Below, in pieces: positions 16,251 to 26,526 of a DNA stretch of 35,327 nt (positions are counted from its first letter, which is position 1; each line of letters begins with the position of its first letter). The stretch is from the NCBI GenBank assembly GCA_041485385.1, contig JBGPJM010000027.1, positions 1 to 35,327 on the forward strand. Direction: 5' to 3'. This DNA is from JBGPJM01 sp041485385 (GTDB lineage Bacteria; Planctomycetota; Phycisphaerae; Phycisphaerales; UBA1924). The position numbers and the translations under genes were made by a program. Under the pieces are notes generated by a model. That model made no database searches and was not told the origin of the DNA. It was given only the letters and a program-made list of their open reading frames with translations.

Positions 16251-16826
16251 ATGATCATGCAAAGCAAGGCCGCCACCGTCCAGCAGTATCTCGCCTCGCT
16301 CCCCGCCGACCGGCGCGCGGCCCTCGAGGCCGTGCGCGAGGTCATCCTCAAGAACCTCGATAAGGACTACGAGGAGGGCATGCAGTACGGCATGATCGGC
16401 TATGCCGTGCCGCACAGCGTCTTCCCCCCCGGCTACCACTGCGACCCCCGCCAGCCGCTCCCCTTCGCGGGCCTGGCGTCGCAGAAGGGGCACATGTCGC
16501 TGTACCTCATGTGTGTCTACGGGCACTCGGAGCTCGCGCTCTGGTTCCAAAGGGAGTGGGCCAAGACCGGGAAGAAACTGGACATGGGCAAGGCCTGCGT
16601 CCGGTTCAAGAAGCTTGACGACCTCGCCCTCGACGTGATCGGCGAGACCATCAGACGCGTCCCGGTCAAGGCGTACCTCGCTTTCTACGAGAAGGCGCGC
16701 GCGGCGACGGGAAAGGGGGCGAGCGCGAGCGTGCGCACGAAGGCGCCCGCGGGGAAGACCACGGCGAGGAAGCCGGGCGCAAAGAAAGCGGGGACCAGGA
16801 AGAAGGCGGGGACGCGGAGAGGTTGA
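16251..16826 (+). CDS. DUF1801 (YdhG-like) domain protein with basic tail
   Basis: 191 residues. Residues ~5-145 show the DUF1801/YdhG-like pattern: VQQYLASLPADRRAALEAVR, GMQYGMIGYAVP, KGHMSLYLMCVYG, and a closing helix VIGETIRRVPVKAYLAFYEK. These small alpha/beta cytoplasmic proteins have no settled biochemical role. The last ~40 residues are Lys/Ala/Thr-rich (KAPAGKTTARKPGAKKAGTR), resembling histone-H1-like tails and suggesting nucleic-acid contact. The first of two nearby ATGs (16251, 16257) is given; either fits. It starts about 55 bases from the divergent zinc-ribbon gene, so the promoters must be close together. Confidence 0.85.
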   Translation: MIMQSKAATVQQYLASLPADRRAALEAVREVILKNLDKDYEEGMQYGMIGYAVPHSVFPPGYHCDPRQPLPFAGLASQKGHMSLYLMCVYGHSELALWFQREWAKTGKKLDMGKACVRFKKLDDLALDVIGETIRRVPVKAYLAFYEKARAATGKGASASVRTKAPAGKTTARKPGAKKAGTRKKAGTRRG

Positions 16827-16889
16827 CCGCCTCGTCGCGTCTTCGCGGGCACCGCGAACCGGGCTGCTCACGGCGGCGTACACCCGTTC

Positions 16890-17171
16890 ATGCCGCTCTT
16901 CATGGTCGTCGAGCGTTTCAAGAACGGCAACCCGGCGGCGGTCGGCGAGCGGTTCAGTCACCACGGGCGCATAATGCCGGAGGGGGCTCGCGTGGAGTAC
17001 ATCGCGAGCTGGATGGCCGCGGGCGGCACGTGCTGCTGCCAGCTCATGGAAACGCCCGATCGTGAGTCGCTCGACCCCTGGATCGCCAACTGGAGCGACC
17101 TGGTTGACTTCGAAGTTGAGCCGGTGGTGACCTCGGCGGAGTTCTGGGCGAGGACGGGGCGCGGCCAGTAG
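16890..17171 (+). CDS. DUF3303 domain protein
   Basis: 93 residues covering a single compact domain: MPLFMVVERFKNGNPAAVGE, HGRIMPEGARVEYIASWM, CCCQLMETPDRESLDPWI and WSDLVDFEVEPVVTSAEFW. This matches the DUF3303 pattern, a ferredoxin-like small protein of unknown function. The CCC run in the central strand is unusual; most relatives have one or two cysteines there. It lies 63 bases after the DUF1801 gene in the same direction and converges on clpB, so it may share a transcript with the former. The ATG is preceded by a weak purine tract only. Confidence 0.85.
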   Translation: MPLFMVVERFKNGNPAAVGERFSHHGRIMPEGARVEYIASWMAAGGTCCCQLMETPDRESLDPWIANWSDLVDFEVEPVVTSAEFWARTGRGQ

Positions 17172-17212
17172 CTGCTCCCCGGTCATCGTGAGCACAGCCT
17201 GCCGACCCCTGG

Positions 17213-19990
<2,778 letters not shown>

Positions 19991-20238
19991 GGGTGTTCCT
20001 CCGAACCAGAACCATATGTGCGCGCGCTCCCCGCACATGGCTCAACTGAGTGCACGGAAAGTTGCAAGCCGCATGCCCGGAACAGGAACTGCCGACGGGC
20101 CGCCAACCAGCCCGGAGGGGCAACGGGGACACTCGCGCCGGTCGACCGGGGGAAGAAGACCGTCGAAATGGCAGAGCGCGTGCGCAGCCTGGCCCGCCGA
20201 TCCGCGGACATGATCGGTCTCCGCTCGGCGCGACCCGG

Positions 20239-21285
20239 TTATGTACCGGCCCGCGGGACCGGGTTGTTCACGGGAATCCGGCGTCCCCATCCGCATTCGG
20301 GGCAGCCGCCGATGTAGTCTGCCCGCAGGTCGTAGCGGCAGACGGGGCAGAGGCCAGAGCGGAGGCGGCGCCGCCGGCGCACGGCCGGCGCCACCAGCAG
20401 CACCCCGGCCCAGACCGCGCCGTGGGCGGCGGCGTCGATCGCCAGGCCGCCGCAGACCGGCATGAGCGGGAGGGAGCAGATCATGTTGCCCGGGCTCGGC
20501 CGCCAGTTCCGGTCGATGACGATCCCGCCCTTGTAGACCTCGCGCTGCGTCGAGCCAGCGGAGTAGGTCTCCAGTTCGCTCTTCAAGCACACCAGTGGCC
20601 AGCCGTACGCCCCTGTGGCCAGCTGGGAGATCACTCCGTCCGGCGCCGATCGGCGCACCCATCCCGGCAAGACGGCCGAGCGACGCCCCAGCCCGACGGC
20701 GCGCGAGGCCGCCTTGCCCCGGCGGTAGACCTGCCGGACCCGGTCGGCCGTGCGCTCGAAGCCGGCCTGGCGCGCGAGAAGGTCGGTCGCCGCGCCGAAC
20801 TCATCGGCGAGGCCCGGCAGCCCATCGACCGCCGCGGCGAGATCCGCCGGCTCGAAGATCGTCGAGATCAGGTTGAGGATGTACCCGTTGGCCAGGTGGT
20901 ACTCGGCGTGCTGCACATCCTGGATGTACTGCCGGACGACGCGCTCGCAGTCGACGCGGATCGGGTAAGCCCTCGCGGACGCCGGGTCCGGTATGACGGT
21001 GTAGCTCCGGCGCCCCGGCGCCAGCCACGCCAGGACGTTGAACCACCGGTCGCCGTCGCGCGCGGTGAAGGACGTCGAGGGAGAGGAGAACCACCAGTAG
21101 TTGAGCTTGAACCCCCAGGCCACGGCGATGGACGACACCACCCCCAACACCAGGCACACCGCCAGCCTCAACGCCACCCGGCGCAGCATCAGGGCAATGT
21201 ACCGCGGGCGCTGCGGCGAGGTTCCGTCGAATACTCCGGACCCCCACCGAGCCGGCGGAGGGAACTCGCGTGGCATTTGCGGCAT
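20239..21285 (-). CDS. Zinc-ribbon membrane protein, planctomycete paralogue family
   Basis: Up to 348 residues. A membrane helix (LRLAVCLVLGVVSSIAVAWG) is followed by a ~200-residue exterior region with AYGWPLVCLKSE and WRPSPGNMICSLPLMPVC. A second helix (GAVWAGVLLVAPAV), an arginine cluster and a C-terminal ribbon CPVCRYDL...CPECGWG complete it. The shared GWPL string and helix-Arg-ribbon ending make it a paralogue of 15357-16196. The start is uncertain: ATG 21285 or 21276 adds ~30 polar residues, whereas ATG 21189 (MLRRVALRLA) puts the helix at the N-terminus as in the paralogue; neither has a clear ribosome site. It is upstream of clpB on the same strand, separated by 250 bases. Function unknown. 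Confidence 0.75.
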   Translation of the reverse strand: MPQMPREFPPPARWGSGVFDGTSPQRPRYIALMLRRVALRLAVCLVLGVVSSIAVAWGFKLNYWWFSSPSTSFTARDGDRWFNVLAWLAPGRRSYTVIPDPASARAYPIRVDCERVVRQYIQDVQHAEYHLANGYILNLISTIFEPADLAAAVDGLPGLADEFGAATDLLARQAGFERTADRVRQVYRRGKAASRAVGLGRRSAVLPGWVRRSAPDGVISQLATGAYGWPLVCLKSELETYSAGSTQREVYKGGIVIDRNWRPSPGNMICSLPLMPVCGGLAIDAAAHGAVWAGVLLVAPAVRRRRRLRSGLCPVCRYDLRADYIGGCPECGWGRRIPVNNPVPRAGT

Positions 21286-21486
21286 TCAGTGAATGACGCC
21301 CCGCGCCTCCCCCACTTCAGGTCTCAACGCCTTCTCGCCCTTCCCCCGCTTCTTGTCGAAACAACAGGTCGCACCGGGCGAACCCAGCGCGGCCTGGGAG
21401 AACCACTTCGCATTTCGGCACCGGATGCGTCACCGGCGCGGTGGAACGAGGGCGATGTCAACGGCGCGGGGGCCGGGGGGACGGGG

Positions 21487-21804
21487 TCATGCCTGCTGCT
21501 GGAGATCCTGAAGGATGTGGTCGGTGACGACGTTAAGCTTGTGGTCGTCGATCTCGTACTGGCCGGACTCGAGCTGGGCGCGGATCTGGAAGACCTTGTC
21601 GGAGCGGATGCCGGGCTCGTGGTCCTTGCTGATGAGCCGGGCGGCCTCGGAAATATCCGCCTGGTCGGGGGCGCGCCGAACCTGGAACTGCACGGCCCTG
21701 GCGGGCTCGCTGTCGAGGGCGCCGGAGGTACTCTCCGGGGCGCGGCAGAGCGATATTTCCGGGCGACCCACGCGGGTGCTGGGGATTGGCGAGAGCTGCG
21801 TCAT
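21487..21804 (-). CDS. flgM: FlgM-like anti-sigma-28 factor
   Basis: 105 residues. The C-terminal half matches FlgM: SDKVFQIRAQLESGQYEIDD followed by HKLNVVTDHILQDL, the amphipathic helices that bind the flagellar sigma factor FliA and are released on export through the hook. The first ~45 residues are polar and probably disordered, as in FlgM. The ATG has AGGAG about 10 bases upstream. No other flagellar gene is in the window, so it is an orphan locus, and the target may be another sigma factor. Lacking contextual support, the assignment rests on the C-terminal motif. Confidence 0.8.
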   Translation of the reverse strand: MTQLSPIPSTRVGRPEISLCRAPESTSGALDSEPARAVQFQVRRAPDQADISEAARLISKDHEPGIRSDKVFQIRAQLESGQYEIDDHKLNVVTDHILQDLQQQA

Positions 21805-21994
21805 GTCTTAGGATCTCCTACCCTGTGGCGGCCACGTGGGCCCCGCCGGGCCGTCGTTTTTGTACGACGCGATCCATCGCTTGGGATGCCGCCACATTCC
21901 TTCGCAGCGGCTCGTTCTCGTGGGCGTTTCATGGCCCCTACCAAGGGCGTCTCCCACGTAAACTACGACATCTGTATCGACGGGCGCATAGGCT

Positions 21995-22121
21995 TGGCTT
22001 GAGTCATTCACAGGTTTTGCTCAAGTTGTTTAAGTGCTTGAATTTGAACGACTTGCGCGAGATAACCGGGAGAGCGGACGTCCGGACTCTTTTCCTGTAA
22101 CCTCAAGTTGACGGTCCGGAC
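21995..22121. promoter_or_regulatory. AT-richer island with nested repeats between divergent flgM and the lipoprotein gene
   Basis: A stretch poor in GC compared with its surroundings. The 9-mer CTCAAGTTG occurs at 22020-22028 and 22102-22110. CAAGTTGTT (22022-22030) faces AACGACTTG (22047-22055) as an 8-of-9 inverted repeat. The palindrome GTCCGGAC occurs at 22080-22087 and 22114-22121. This looks like a shared control region; I found no clear sigma-28 or sigma-54 site. The rest of 21805-22276 shows no gene that I trust. Confidence 0.4.
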
Positions 22122-22276
22122 ACGCCCGGAAACCGCTGGGGGCCCCGGGCCTTGGGAGGAGCCCGGGAAAAAGGGGAGGAGGCCGGCTCGTGCGGCGGCG
22201 GGAAGGGACGATCGGGGCGGGGCGAGGGGGACTCGTCGGAGGGCATGTGCCGGCCGCGGGCCGGATAGGTGGTTCG

Positions 22277-23218
22277 ATGATGCACAGTGCGCTTCAGCGG
22301 GCGTGGGCCAGGGCCAGGGCGGGCGCGCCGACAGCGGCGGTCTGCGCGGCAGGAGTCTGGCTGGGCGCGTGCGGGGGCGCGGGGCATACCGGCGCTACGC
22401 AAGGCGGACCCGCGCCGTCGCCGTCGTTGCGCGAAGAAGGCGCGAAAGTGTTCGGCACCGGCACGGTTCCCGCGCCGGCTCCGGGCACGGGCGGCGGGGC
22501 GACGGCGAACGCACCGGCAGCGGGCCCGGCGAACTGGGCGATCGCGATCGCCTCGTTCCGCGGCGACGGGAACGAGAAGGCGGCGGGCATCGCGCTGGCG
22601 CGGATGCGCGTCGAGGGCGGCCTACCGGACGCGTACGCGCAGCGGCGCGGCCCGTCGTCGGTGATCGTGTACGGGCGGTATAACGGGCCGGACGACCCGC
22701 GTGCCAAGGCGGACCTGTCGCGGATCCAGGGGATGCAGATCGGTGGCATGACGCCGTACCTCCAGGCGTTCCTCGCGCCGCCTCCCGAGGCGCAGGTCGC
22801 CGTCCGCAGCGACTACGACCTGCGCAAGGCACGCCAGCTCTTCGGCAAGGCGGCGCAGTACACGCTGCAGGTCGGGTGGTACGGGCGCGAGGACCTGGCC
22901 CGGGCCACCGAGGCCGATCTGGCCGAGCCGCGCAAGGCGGCGGAGAAGGCCGCGGCGACGCTGCGGGCCGAGGGGGAACTCGCGTTCTTCTACCACGGCC
23001 CCAACCGGAGCATCGTGACGATCGGGATCTTCGATTCGACGGATTTCACGGCCGCACCCGACCCGCTCACGCCCCCGCAGCAGAGCCCACGCCTGCAGGA
23101 GACGCGCCTGCGCCACCCGCTGGACCTGTACAACGGGGCGGGGTACAAGGTGAAGACCAAAACGATGCGGACAGGCCAGCTTGCGCCGAGCATGCTCGTG
23201 ACGGTGCCCAAGGAGTGA
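22277..23218 (+). CDS. Lipoprotein with SPOR-like domain
   Basis: 313 residues. The N-terminal signal ends in a lipobox, VWLGAC-GG, so it is probably lipid-anchored in an envelope membrane. A Gly/Pro/Ala-rich linker follows. Residues ~88-155 (ANWAIAIASFRGDGNEKAAG, SSVIVYGRYNGPDDPRAK) have the strand-helix pattern of SPOR domains, which bind denuded peptidoglycan. A second similar module appears at about 195-265 (YTLQVGWYGREDLARA, NRSIVTIGIFDSTDFTA), so the protein may hold two SPOR-like units. The assignment is by pattern only. ATG 22277 or 22280 follows AGGTGG. It is divergent from flgM and convergent with the M28 peptidase. Confidence 0.7.
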   Translation: MMHSALQRAWARARAGAPTAAVCAAGVWLGACGGAGHTGATQGGPAPSPSLREEGAKVFGTGTVPAPAPGTGGGATANAPAAGPANWAIAIASFRGDGNEKAAGIALARMRVEGGLPDAYAQRRGPSSVIVYGRYNGPDDPRAKADLSRIQGMQIGGMTPYLQAFLAPPPEAQVAVRSDYDLRKARQLFGKAAQYTLQVGWYGREDLARATEADLAEPRKAAEKAAATLRAEGELAFFYHGPNRSIVTIGIFDSTDFTAAPDPLTPPQQSPRLQETRLRHPLDLYNGAGYKVKTKTMRTGQLAPSMLVTVPKE

Positions 23219-23227
23219 GCCGCCGGC

Positions 23228-23254
23228 GGGGGGGAGGGGGAGGGGGAGGGGGGG
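23228..23254 (+). other. G-quadruplex-type tract between convergent 3' ends
   Basis: Four G-runs of 7, 5, 5 and 7 with single-A spacers occupy almost the whole 38-base gap between the lipoprotein stop and the stop of the M28 peptidase. It may fold in the plus-strand RNA or DNA and act as a transcription barrier where the two converge. Confidence 0.6.
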
Positions 23255-23256
23255 CG

Positions 23257-24492
23257 TCAGGGGACCGGCACCGCCAGTTCGTGCACGGCGCCGACCAGGG
23301 CTCGCACCGTCAGTGTGAAGCGGACGGGGTCCAGCGTCCCGATGGTGTCCGTCGGCTGGTGGTAGTGCTTGCTGCGGAAGTTGGCGGTATCGGACATGAT
23401 CACTGCCGGGACCCCGATCCCCAGGAACGGCGCGTGGTCGGAGCGCATCAGGTCGGGAATCGGGATGGGCAGGAAGTCGACGACGACGGTCTTCAGCCCC
23501 GGCGCGGCCTTGTGCATCGCCTTGTCCAGCGCCTGGCTGAAGTGGCGGTGCTTCAGCACCGTGCCCATCGCGATGAAGTTGGCGACCGTGGGCTGATCGA
23601 ACCCTTCGATCGGCGGGATCGGGGACTTCTGGCTCCCCGGCGCATCGGAGAAATACCCGAGCTCATCCAGCGAGACCATGCCGAAGATCTTCTCCTGCCC
23701 CGAGTTGACGCGCTCCCGGATCTCCTCCACGTACGCCGTCGAGCCGACCAGCCCCAGCTCCTCGAGATTGAACAGGCACAGCCGCACCGTGCGCTGCATC
23801 GGCCGGTCCTTGAGCAGGCGCGCGATCTCCAGCACCGCGGCGACGCCGGTTCCGTCGTCGTCGGCCCCGGGGGCGTTGGGGACGGCGTCGATATGGCCGC
23901 TGATGATCAGGACCTCGTGGACACAGAAGGTGGGCGGGGGGAGGGGGGGGTGTCCGAGTCCGGGTCCCTCGGTCCCTGCCCCCCCCCCGCCCCCGCCCCC
24001 GCCCCCGCCCTTGGGCTTCGTGGCGTCGCCCGGCGGCTTCGTGGTGTTGCCCGGCGCCTTCGCGTCGGGAGCCGTCGCGCCGACCGGTACGCCTGCCGGC
24101 CCCCCAACGCCGACGCCGGGGATCTCCACGATGATGTTGTAGTACGGCTTCGTCTCGTCGTGCCCGGAGCCGAGGAAATCCACGCGGTGCAGCTCGGGCT
24201 CGTACCCCATCTCCTTGAGCCTGGTGATGAGGATCTCCTGCGTGCGCAGGAGGCCCGCGCGGTGCGCGGCGTCGCCACGGGCGGCGCGCTTGGTGGGGAG
24301 CATCTTGATGGAGGCCATCAGCTGCTCCTGGTCGACGAGCGTCTCGGGGGCGGCGGGGACGGGGGGGGCGGCGGGGACGGGGGGGGCGGCGGGGACGGGG
24401 GGGGCCTTCGCCAGCGCCGGTGGGGGGGGCGACGCGACGGGCTGAGGCTGGAGAAGGGCCAGCGCGGCGGCAATAACGATGGGGTGGAGCAT
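23257..24492 (-). CDS. M28-family zinc aminopeptidase, exported
   Basis: 411 residues with a short N-terminal signal (MLHPIVIAAALALLQPQPVA) and a Pro/Ala linker made of three VPAAPP hexapeptides. The M28 fold shows the two-zinc site: His and Asp in SGHIDAVPNAPGADDDGTG, the catalytic Glu pair in FNLEELGLVGS, Asp in SLDELGYFSD and the last His in SKHYHQPTDT; RSDHAPFLGIGVPAV is also typical. It likely trims N-terminal residues from peptides in the periplasm. A Gly-rich insert (KPKGGGGGGGGGGAG) lies before the first zinc motif, where relatives have a short loop. ATG 24492 opens the signal. It follows the HAL2-type gene by 74 bases and may be the last gene of that operon. Confidence 0.92.
   Translation of the reverse strand: MLHPIVIAAALALLQPQPVASPPPPALAKAPPVPAAPPVPAAPPVPAAPETLVDQEQLMASIKMLPTKRAARGDAAHRAGLLRTQEILITRLKEMGYEPELHRVDFLGSGHDETKPYYNIIVEIPGVGVGGPAGVPVGATAPDAKAPGNTTKPPGDATKPKGGGGGGGGGGAGTEGPGLGHPPLPPPTFCVHEVLIISGHIDAVPNAPGADDDGTGVAAVLEIARLLKDRPMQRTVRLCLFNLEELGLVGSTAYVEEIRERVNSGQEKIFGMVSLDELGYFSDAPGSQKSPIPPIEGFDQPTVANFIAMGTVLKHRHFSQALDKAMHKAAPGLKTVVVDFLPIPIPDLMRSDHAPFLGIGVPAVIMSDTANFRSKHYHQPTDTIGTLDPVRFTLTVRALVGAVHELAVPVP
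23979..24010 (-). repeat. Poly-glycine-encoding C/G tract in the M28 gene
   Basis: C10 then G-separated C5 runs on the plus strand; on the coding strand these are GGGC-type units giving ten consecutive glycines. It is slippage-prone and G-quadruplex-like. Confidence 0.7.
24346..24404 (-). repeat. 18-bp tandem repeat coding VPAAPP
   Basis: About three near-identical units (GGGGGCGGCGGGGACGGG) in the linker just after the signal peptide of the M28 peptidase. The unit length is a multiple of three, so copy-number change would keep the frame. Confidence 0.75.
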
Positions 24493-24505
24493 GCTTGAAC
24501 AATAC

Positions 24506-24551
24506 GGCATCGGGTACTGGGCATCCGGCACTGCCTGATGCCCAGTGCCCT
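24506..24551. repeat. Palindromic dispersed element, copy 2 (intergenic)
   Basis: Arms 24512-24525 and 24537-24550 pair with one mismatch around an 11-base loop; 43 of 46 positions equal the clpB copy. It fills most of the 74-base gap between the HAL2-type gene and the M28 gene, where it would form a strong RNA hairpin within the presumed operon transcript. Confidence 0.85.
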
Positions 24552-24566
24552 CCCATTCCCCATCCC

Positions 24567-25610
24567 TCACACCGCCAGGCCGAGCTCGGCGATCGCGGCG
24601 ATGATGCGCCCGTGCAGGCGCGGCGGGGCCACGACGATCCCCCGGTTCTTCTCCAGGCCGGCGCCGTGCGAGAAATCGAGCTGGCGAGAGTGGATGTCGG
24701 TGACGGCGCAACCGGCCTCGGCGGCGATGAGGGCGCCCGCGGCGTGGTCCCAGATGCGTTCGACGTAGCTCTTCCGCGTCGGCATGCGGAGGTACGCGTC
24801 GGCCTGGCCGCGGGCGACGACGGCGTACTTGCACTGGCTGTCGATGCGGACGGGGTCGCGGGCCGGTCCAAGCCTCTGCATGATGAGGGCGGTGGCGGAC
24901 TGGTCGGAGTGGCCGGACTCGACGCTCTCGCAGATGGAGACGGCGTCGGTGTCGCGGTGGTCGAGCCGCTGGATGTGCACGGGGTGGGCGGTGTGGGCGG
25001 TGTCGTCGCACGGGAGCTCGAACACGCCGTCGCCGCGGACCGCGATGTAGAGCGAGCCCTGGGCGTCCGCGCGGTCCAGCGGGGCGTTGAAATCGCGGGA
25101 GAGGTTGGGGCACCCCAGCGCCGCGACGGCCGGGGTGCCGTTCTCGATGAAGGCGAGGCAGACGGAGTACTGGTGGCCGCGGATGAAGCCCTTGGTGCCG
25201 TCGATGGGGTCGAGCGTCCAGAAGGAAGGGGGCGCACCGGAATGGGTGACGGGGCGAGCGCTGGAGCGATCGGCCCTGCCCGTATCGATGGCGGCCAGGA
25301 GCGAGTCGGCACTCGCCTCGGGCCAGACCTCCTGCGCGGCGGCCACGGCGGCGTCGAGGTGTGCGGCGTGGGCGTCGTCGCGGAGGACGTCGGAGGTCTC
25401 CTCGGCGACCATGCGGATGGGGCCGAGGCGCTGCGTGAGCGCGCGGGCGATGACGGCCTGTGCGGCAAAGTCGCCGATCGTCACGGGGGACCGGTCATCC
25501 TTCGTAATGGCGCGGAGCGTGTCGAGTTCGCGCTGCACCTGGCGGGTGACGGCGGAGGCGTCGGCGACGGCGTGTCGGGCGGCGTCAACCAGGCGGGCGT
25601 AGTCGGCCAT
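24567..25610 (-). CDS. HAL2-type 3'(2'),5'-bisphosphate nucleotidase (inositol monophosphatase superfamily)
   Basis: 347 residues, the length of HAL2/SAL1-type enzymes rather than the ~250 of CysQ. The Mg/Li-dependent phosphatase motifs are present: acidic VAEETSDVL, metal-binding WTLDPIDGTKGFIRGHQYSV, and WDHAAGALIAAEAGC near the C-terminus. These enzymes remove the 3' phosphate of PAP (and PAPS), relieving PAP toxicity after sulfate transfer. Its position 84 bases downstream of cysC in the same direction strongly supports this substrate over inositol phosphates. The ATG opens MADYARLVDAARHAV, typical for the family. Cytoplasmic. Confidence 0.93.
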   Translation of the reverse strand: MADYARLVDAARHAVADASAVTRQVQRELDTLRAITKDDRSPVTIGDFAAQAVIARALTQRLGPIRMVAEETSDVLRDDAHAAHLDAAVAAAQEVWPEASADSLLAAIDTGRADRSSARPVTHSGAPPSFWTLDPIDGTKGFIRGHQYSVCLAFIENGTPAVAALGCPNLSRDFNAPLDRADAQGSLYIAVRGDGVFELPCDDTAHTAHPVHIQRLDHRDTDAVSICESVESGHSDQSATALIMQRLGPARDPVRIDSQCKYAVVARGQADAYLRMPTRKSYVERIWDHAAGALIAAEAGCAVTDIHSRQLDFSHGAGLEKNRGIVVAPPRLHGRIIAAIAELGLAV

Positions 25611-25694
25611 GCGTGATCGTAGGGAACGCCGGTCGGACCGCGGACTTGCGCGGAGGGACGCGGTGGAAAACGGATCCGCGTTGATCCGCGGGTT

Positions 25695-26318
25695 CTAGTT
25701 GGCCAGGACGCCGCGGACGACCAGGAGCTTGAGGCACGCGCTCACCGAGTCCTCGACGGACATCGTCGCGGGCGTCAGCACCAGCTCGGGTTTCGCCGGC
25801 GCCTCGTAGGGGTCGTCGATGCCGGTGAACCCCTTGAGCTCGCCGGCGCGGGCCTTCTTGTACAGCCCCTTGGGATCGCGCACCTCGCACACGTCGATGG
25901 GCGTGTTGACGAAGACCTCCAGGAACGGCAGGTTGTCGGCCTCGTGGATCTTCCGCGCCTGGTCGCGGTCGGCCGCGTAGGGGCTGATGAACGCGGTGAG
26001 GGCGATGGCGCCCGAGTCGGCGAAGAGGCGGGCGACCTCGCCGATGCGCCGGATGTTCTCGGCGCGGTCCGCGGCGGAGAAGCCCAGGTTCTTGTTGAGC
26101 CCGTGCCGGATGTTGTCGCCGTCGAGGCGGTACGCGGGGAGGGGGGGGGCGCGGTTGACCAGGGCCTGCTCGAGGGCGCAGGCGATGGTGGATTTGCCCG
26201 AAGCGGAAAGGCCGGTGAACCACAGGGTGGCGCCGCGGGCCCCGAGGGCCTTCCAGCGCTCCTCGCGAGTGATGTTGCCGGGGTGCCAGGTGATGTTGGT
26301 GGATCGGCTGTTGGACAT
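25695..26318 (-). CDS. cysC: Adenylyl-sulfate (APS) kinase
   Basis: 207 residues, normal length. It phosphorylates APS to PAPS with ATP. The P-loop is GLSASGKST (about residues 37-45). Further family motifs are YRLDGDNIRHGLNKNLGFS, DRAENIRRIGEVARLFADSG, FISPYAADRDQAR and FVNTPIDVCEVRDPKGLYKK, then GFTGIDDPYEAP. ATG 26318 (MSNSRSTNITWHPG) matches the usual N-terminus; the frame is open further upstream but not protein-like. It is the first gene of the probable cysC-nucleotidase-M28 operon and divergent from a dockerin-tailed protein. It is a stand-alone kinase, not fused to Sat or CysN. Confidence 0.95.
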   Translation of the reverse strand: MSNSRSTNITWHPGNITREERWKALGARGATLWFTGLSASGKSTIACALEQALVNRAPPLPAYRLDGDNIRHGLNKNLGFSAADRAENIRRIGEVARLFADSGAIALTAFISPYAADRDQARKIHEADNLPFLEVFVNTPIDVCEVRDPKGLYKKARAGELKGFTGIDDPYEAPAKPELVLTPATMSVEDSVSACLKLLVVRGVLAN

Positions 26319-26434
26319 GGGGCGGATTATTGGCGGGGTACCCGAGCGTGGAATGCGCTCTGCGCCGGGCAGGGCGCCCTCCGCCCCGAGCGCCCTCCGA
26401 GTCTCCCATGCCGTCCCCAATCGCCCTTTTTTCA

Positions 26435-26463
26435 TTGACACGAGCCCTGGTGTCTGTTAAAGG
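26435..26463 (+). promoter_or_regulatory. Candidate sigma-70-type promoter of the dockerin-tailed gene
   Basis: TTGACA (26435-26440), a 17-base spacer, then TAAAGG, 64 bases before the start codon and preceded by a T-rich stretch. The -35 is perfect and the -10 is weak. Confidence 0.45.
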
Positions 26464-26526
26464 TCGGTGGTGGCCCGCGAGTGGCATCCGTTCGATTTCG
26501 TACACCGCTTTCAGAAAGGACGGCGC

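Noticed and set aside
21786..22100. Plus-strand frame across the flgM upstream region
   Set aside because: Low-quality composition, no ribosome site, and it overlaps the divergent control region.
22141..22172. CCCGGGC/GCCCGGG hairpin followed by AAAAA as a terminator
   Set aside because: The homopolymer is A on the plus strand and lies on the wrong side for the minus strand, so no U-tract follows the stem in either transcript.
23969..24410. Possible CRISPR-like spaced repeats in the M28 gene
   Set aside because: The periodic C/G units are short, contiguous and coding (polyglycine, VPAAPP); there are no spacers and no cas genes.
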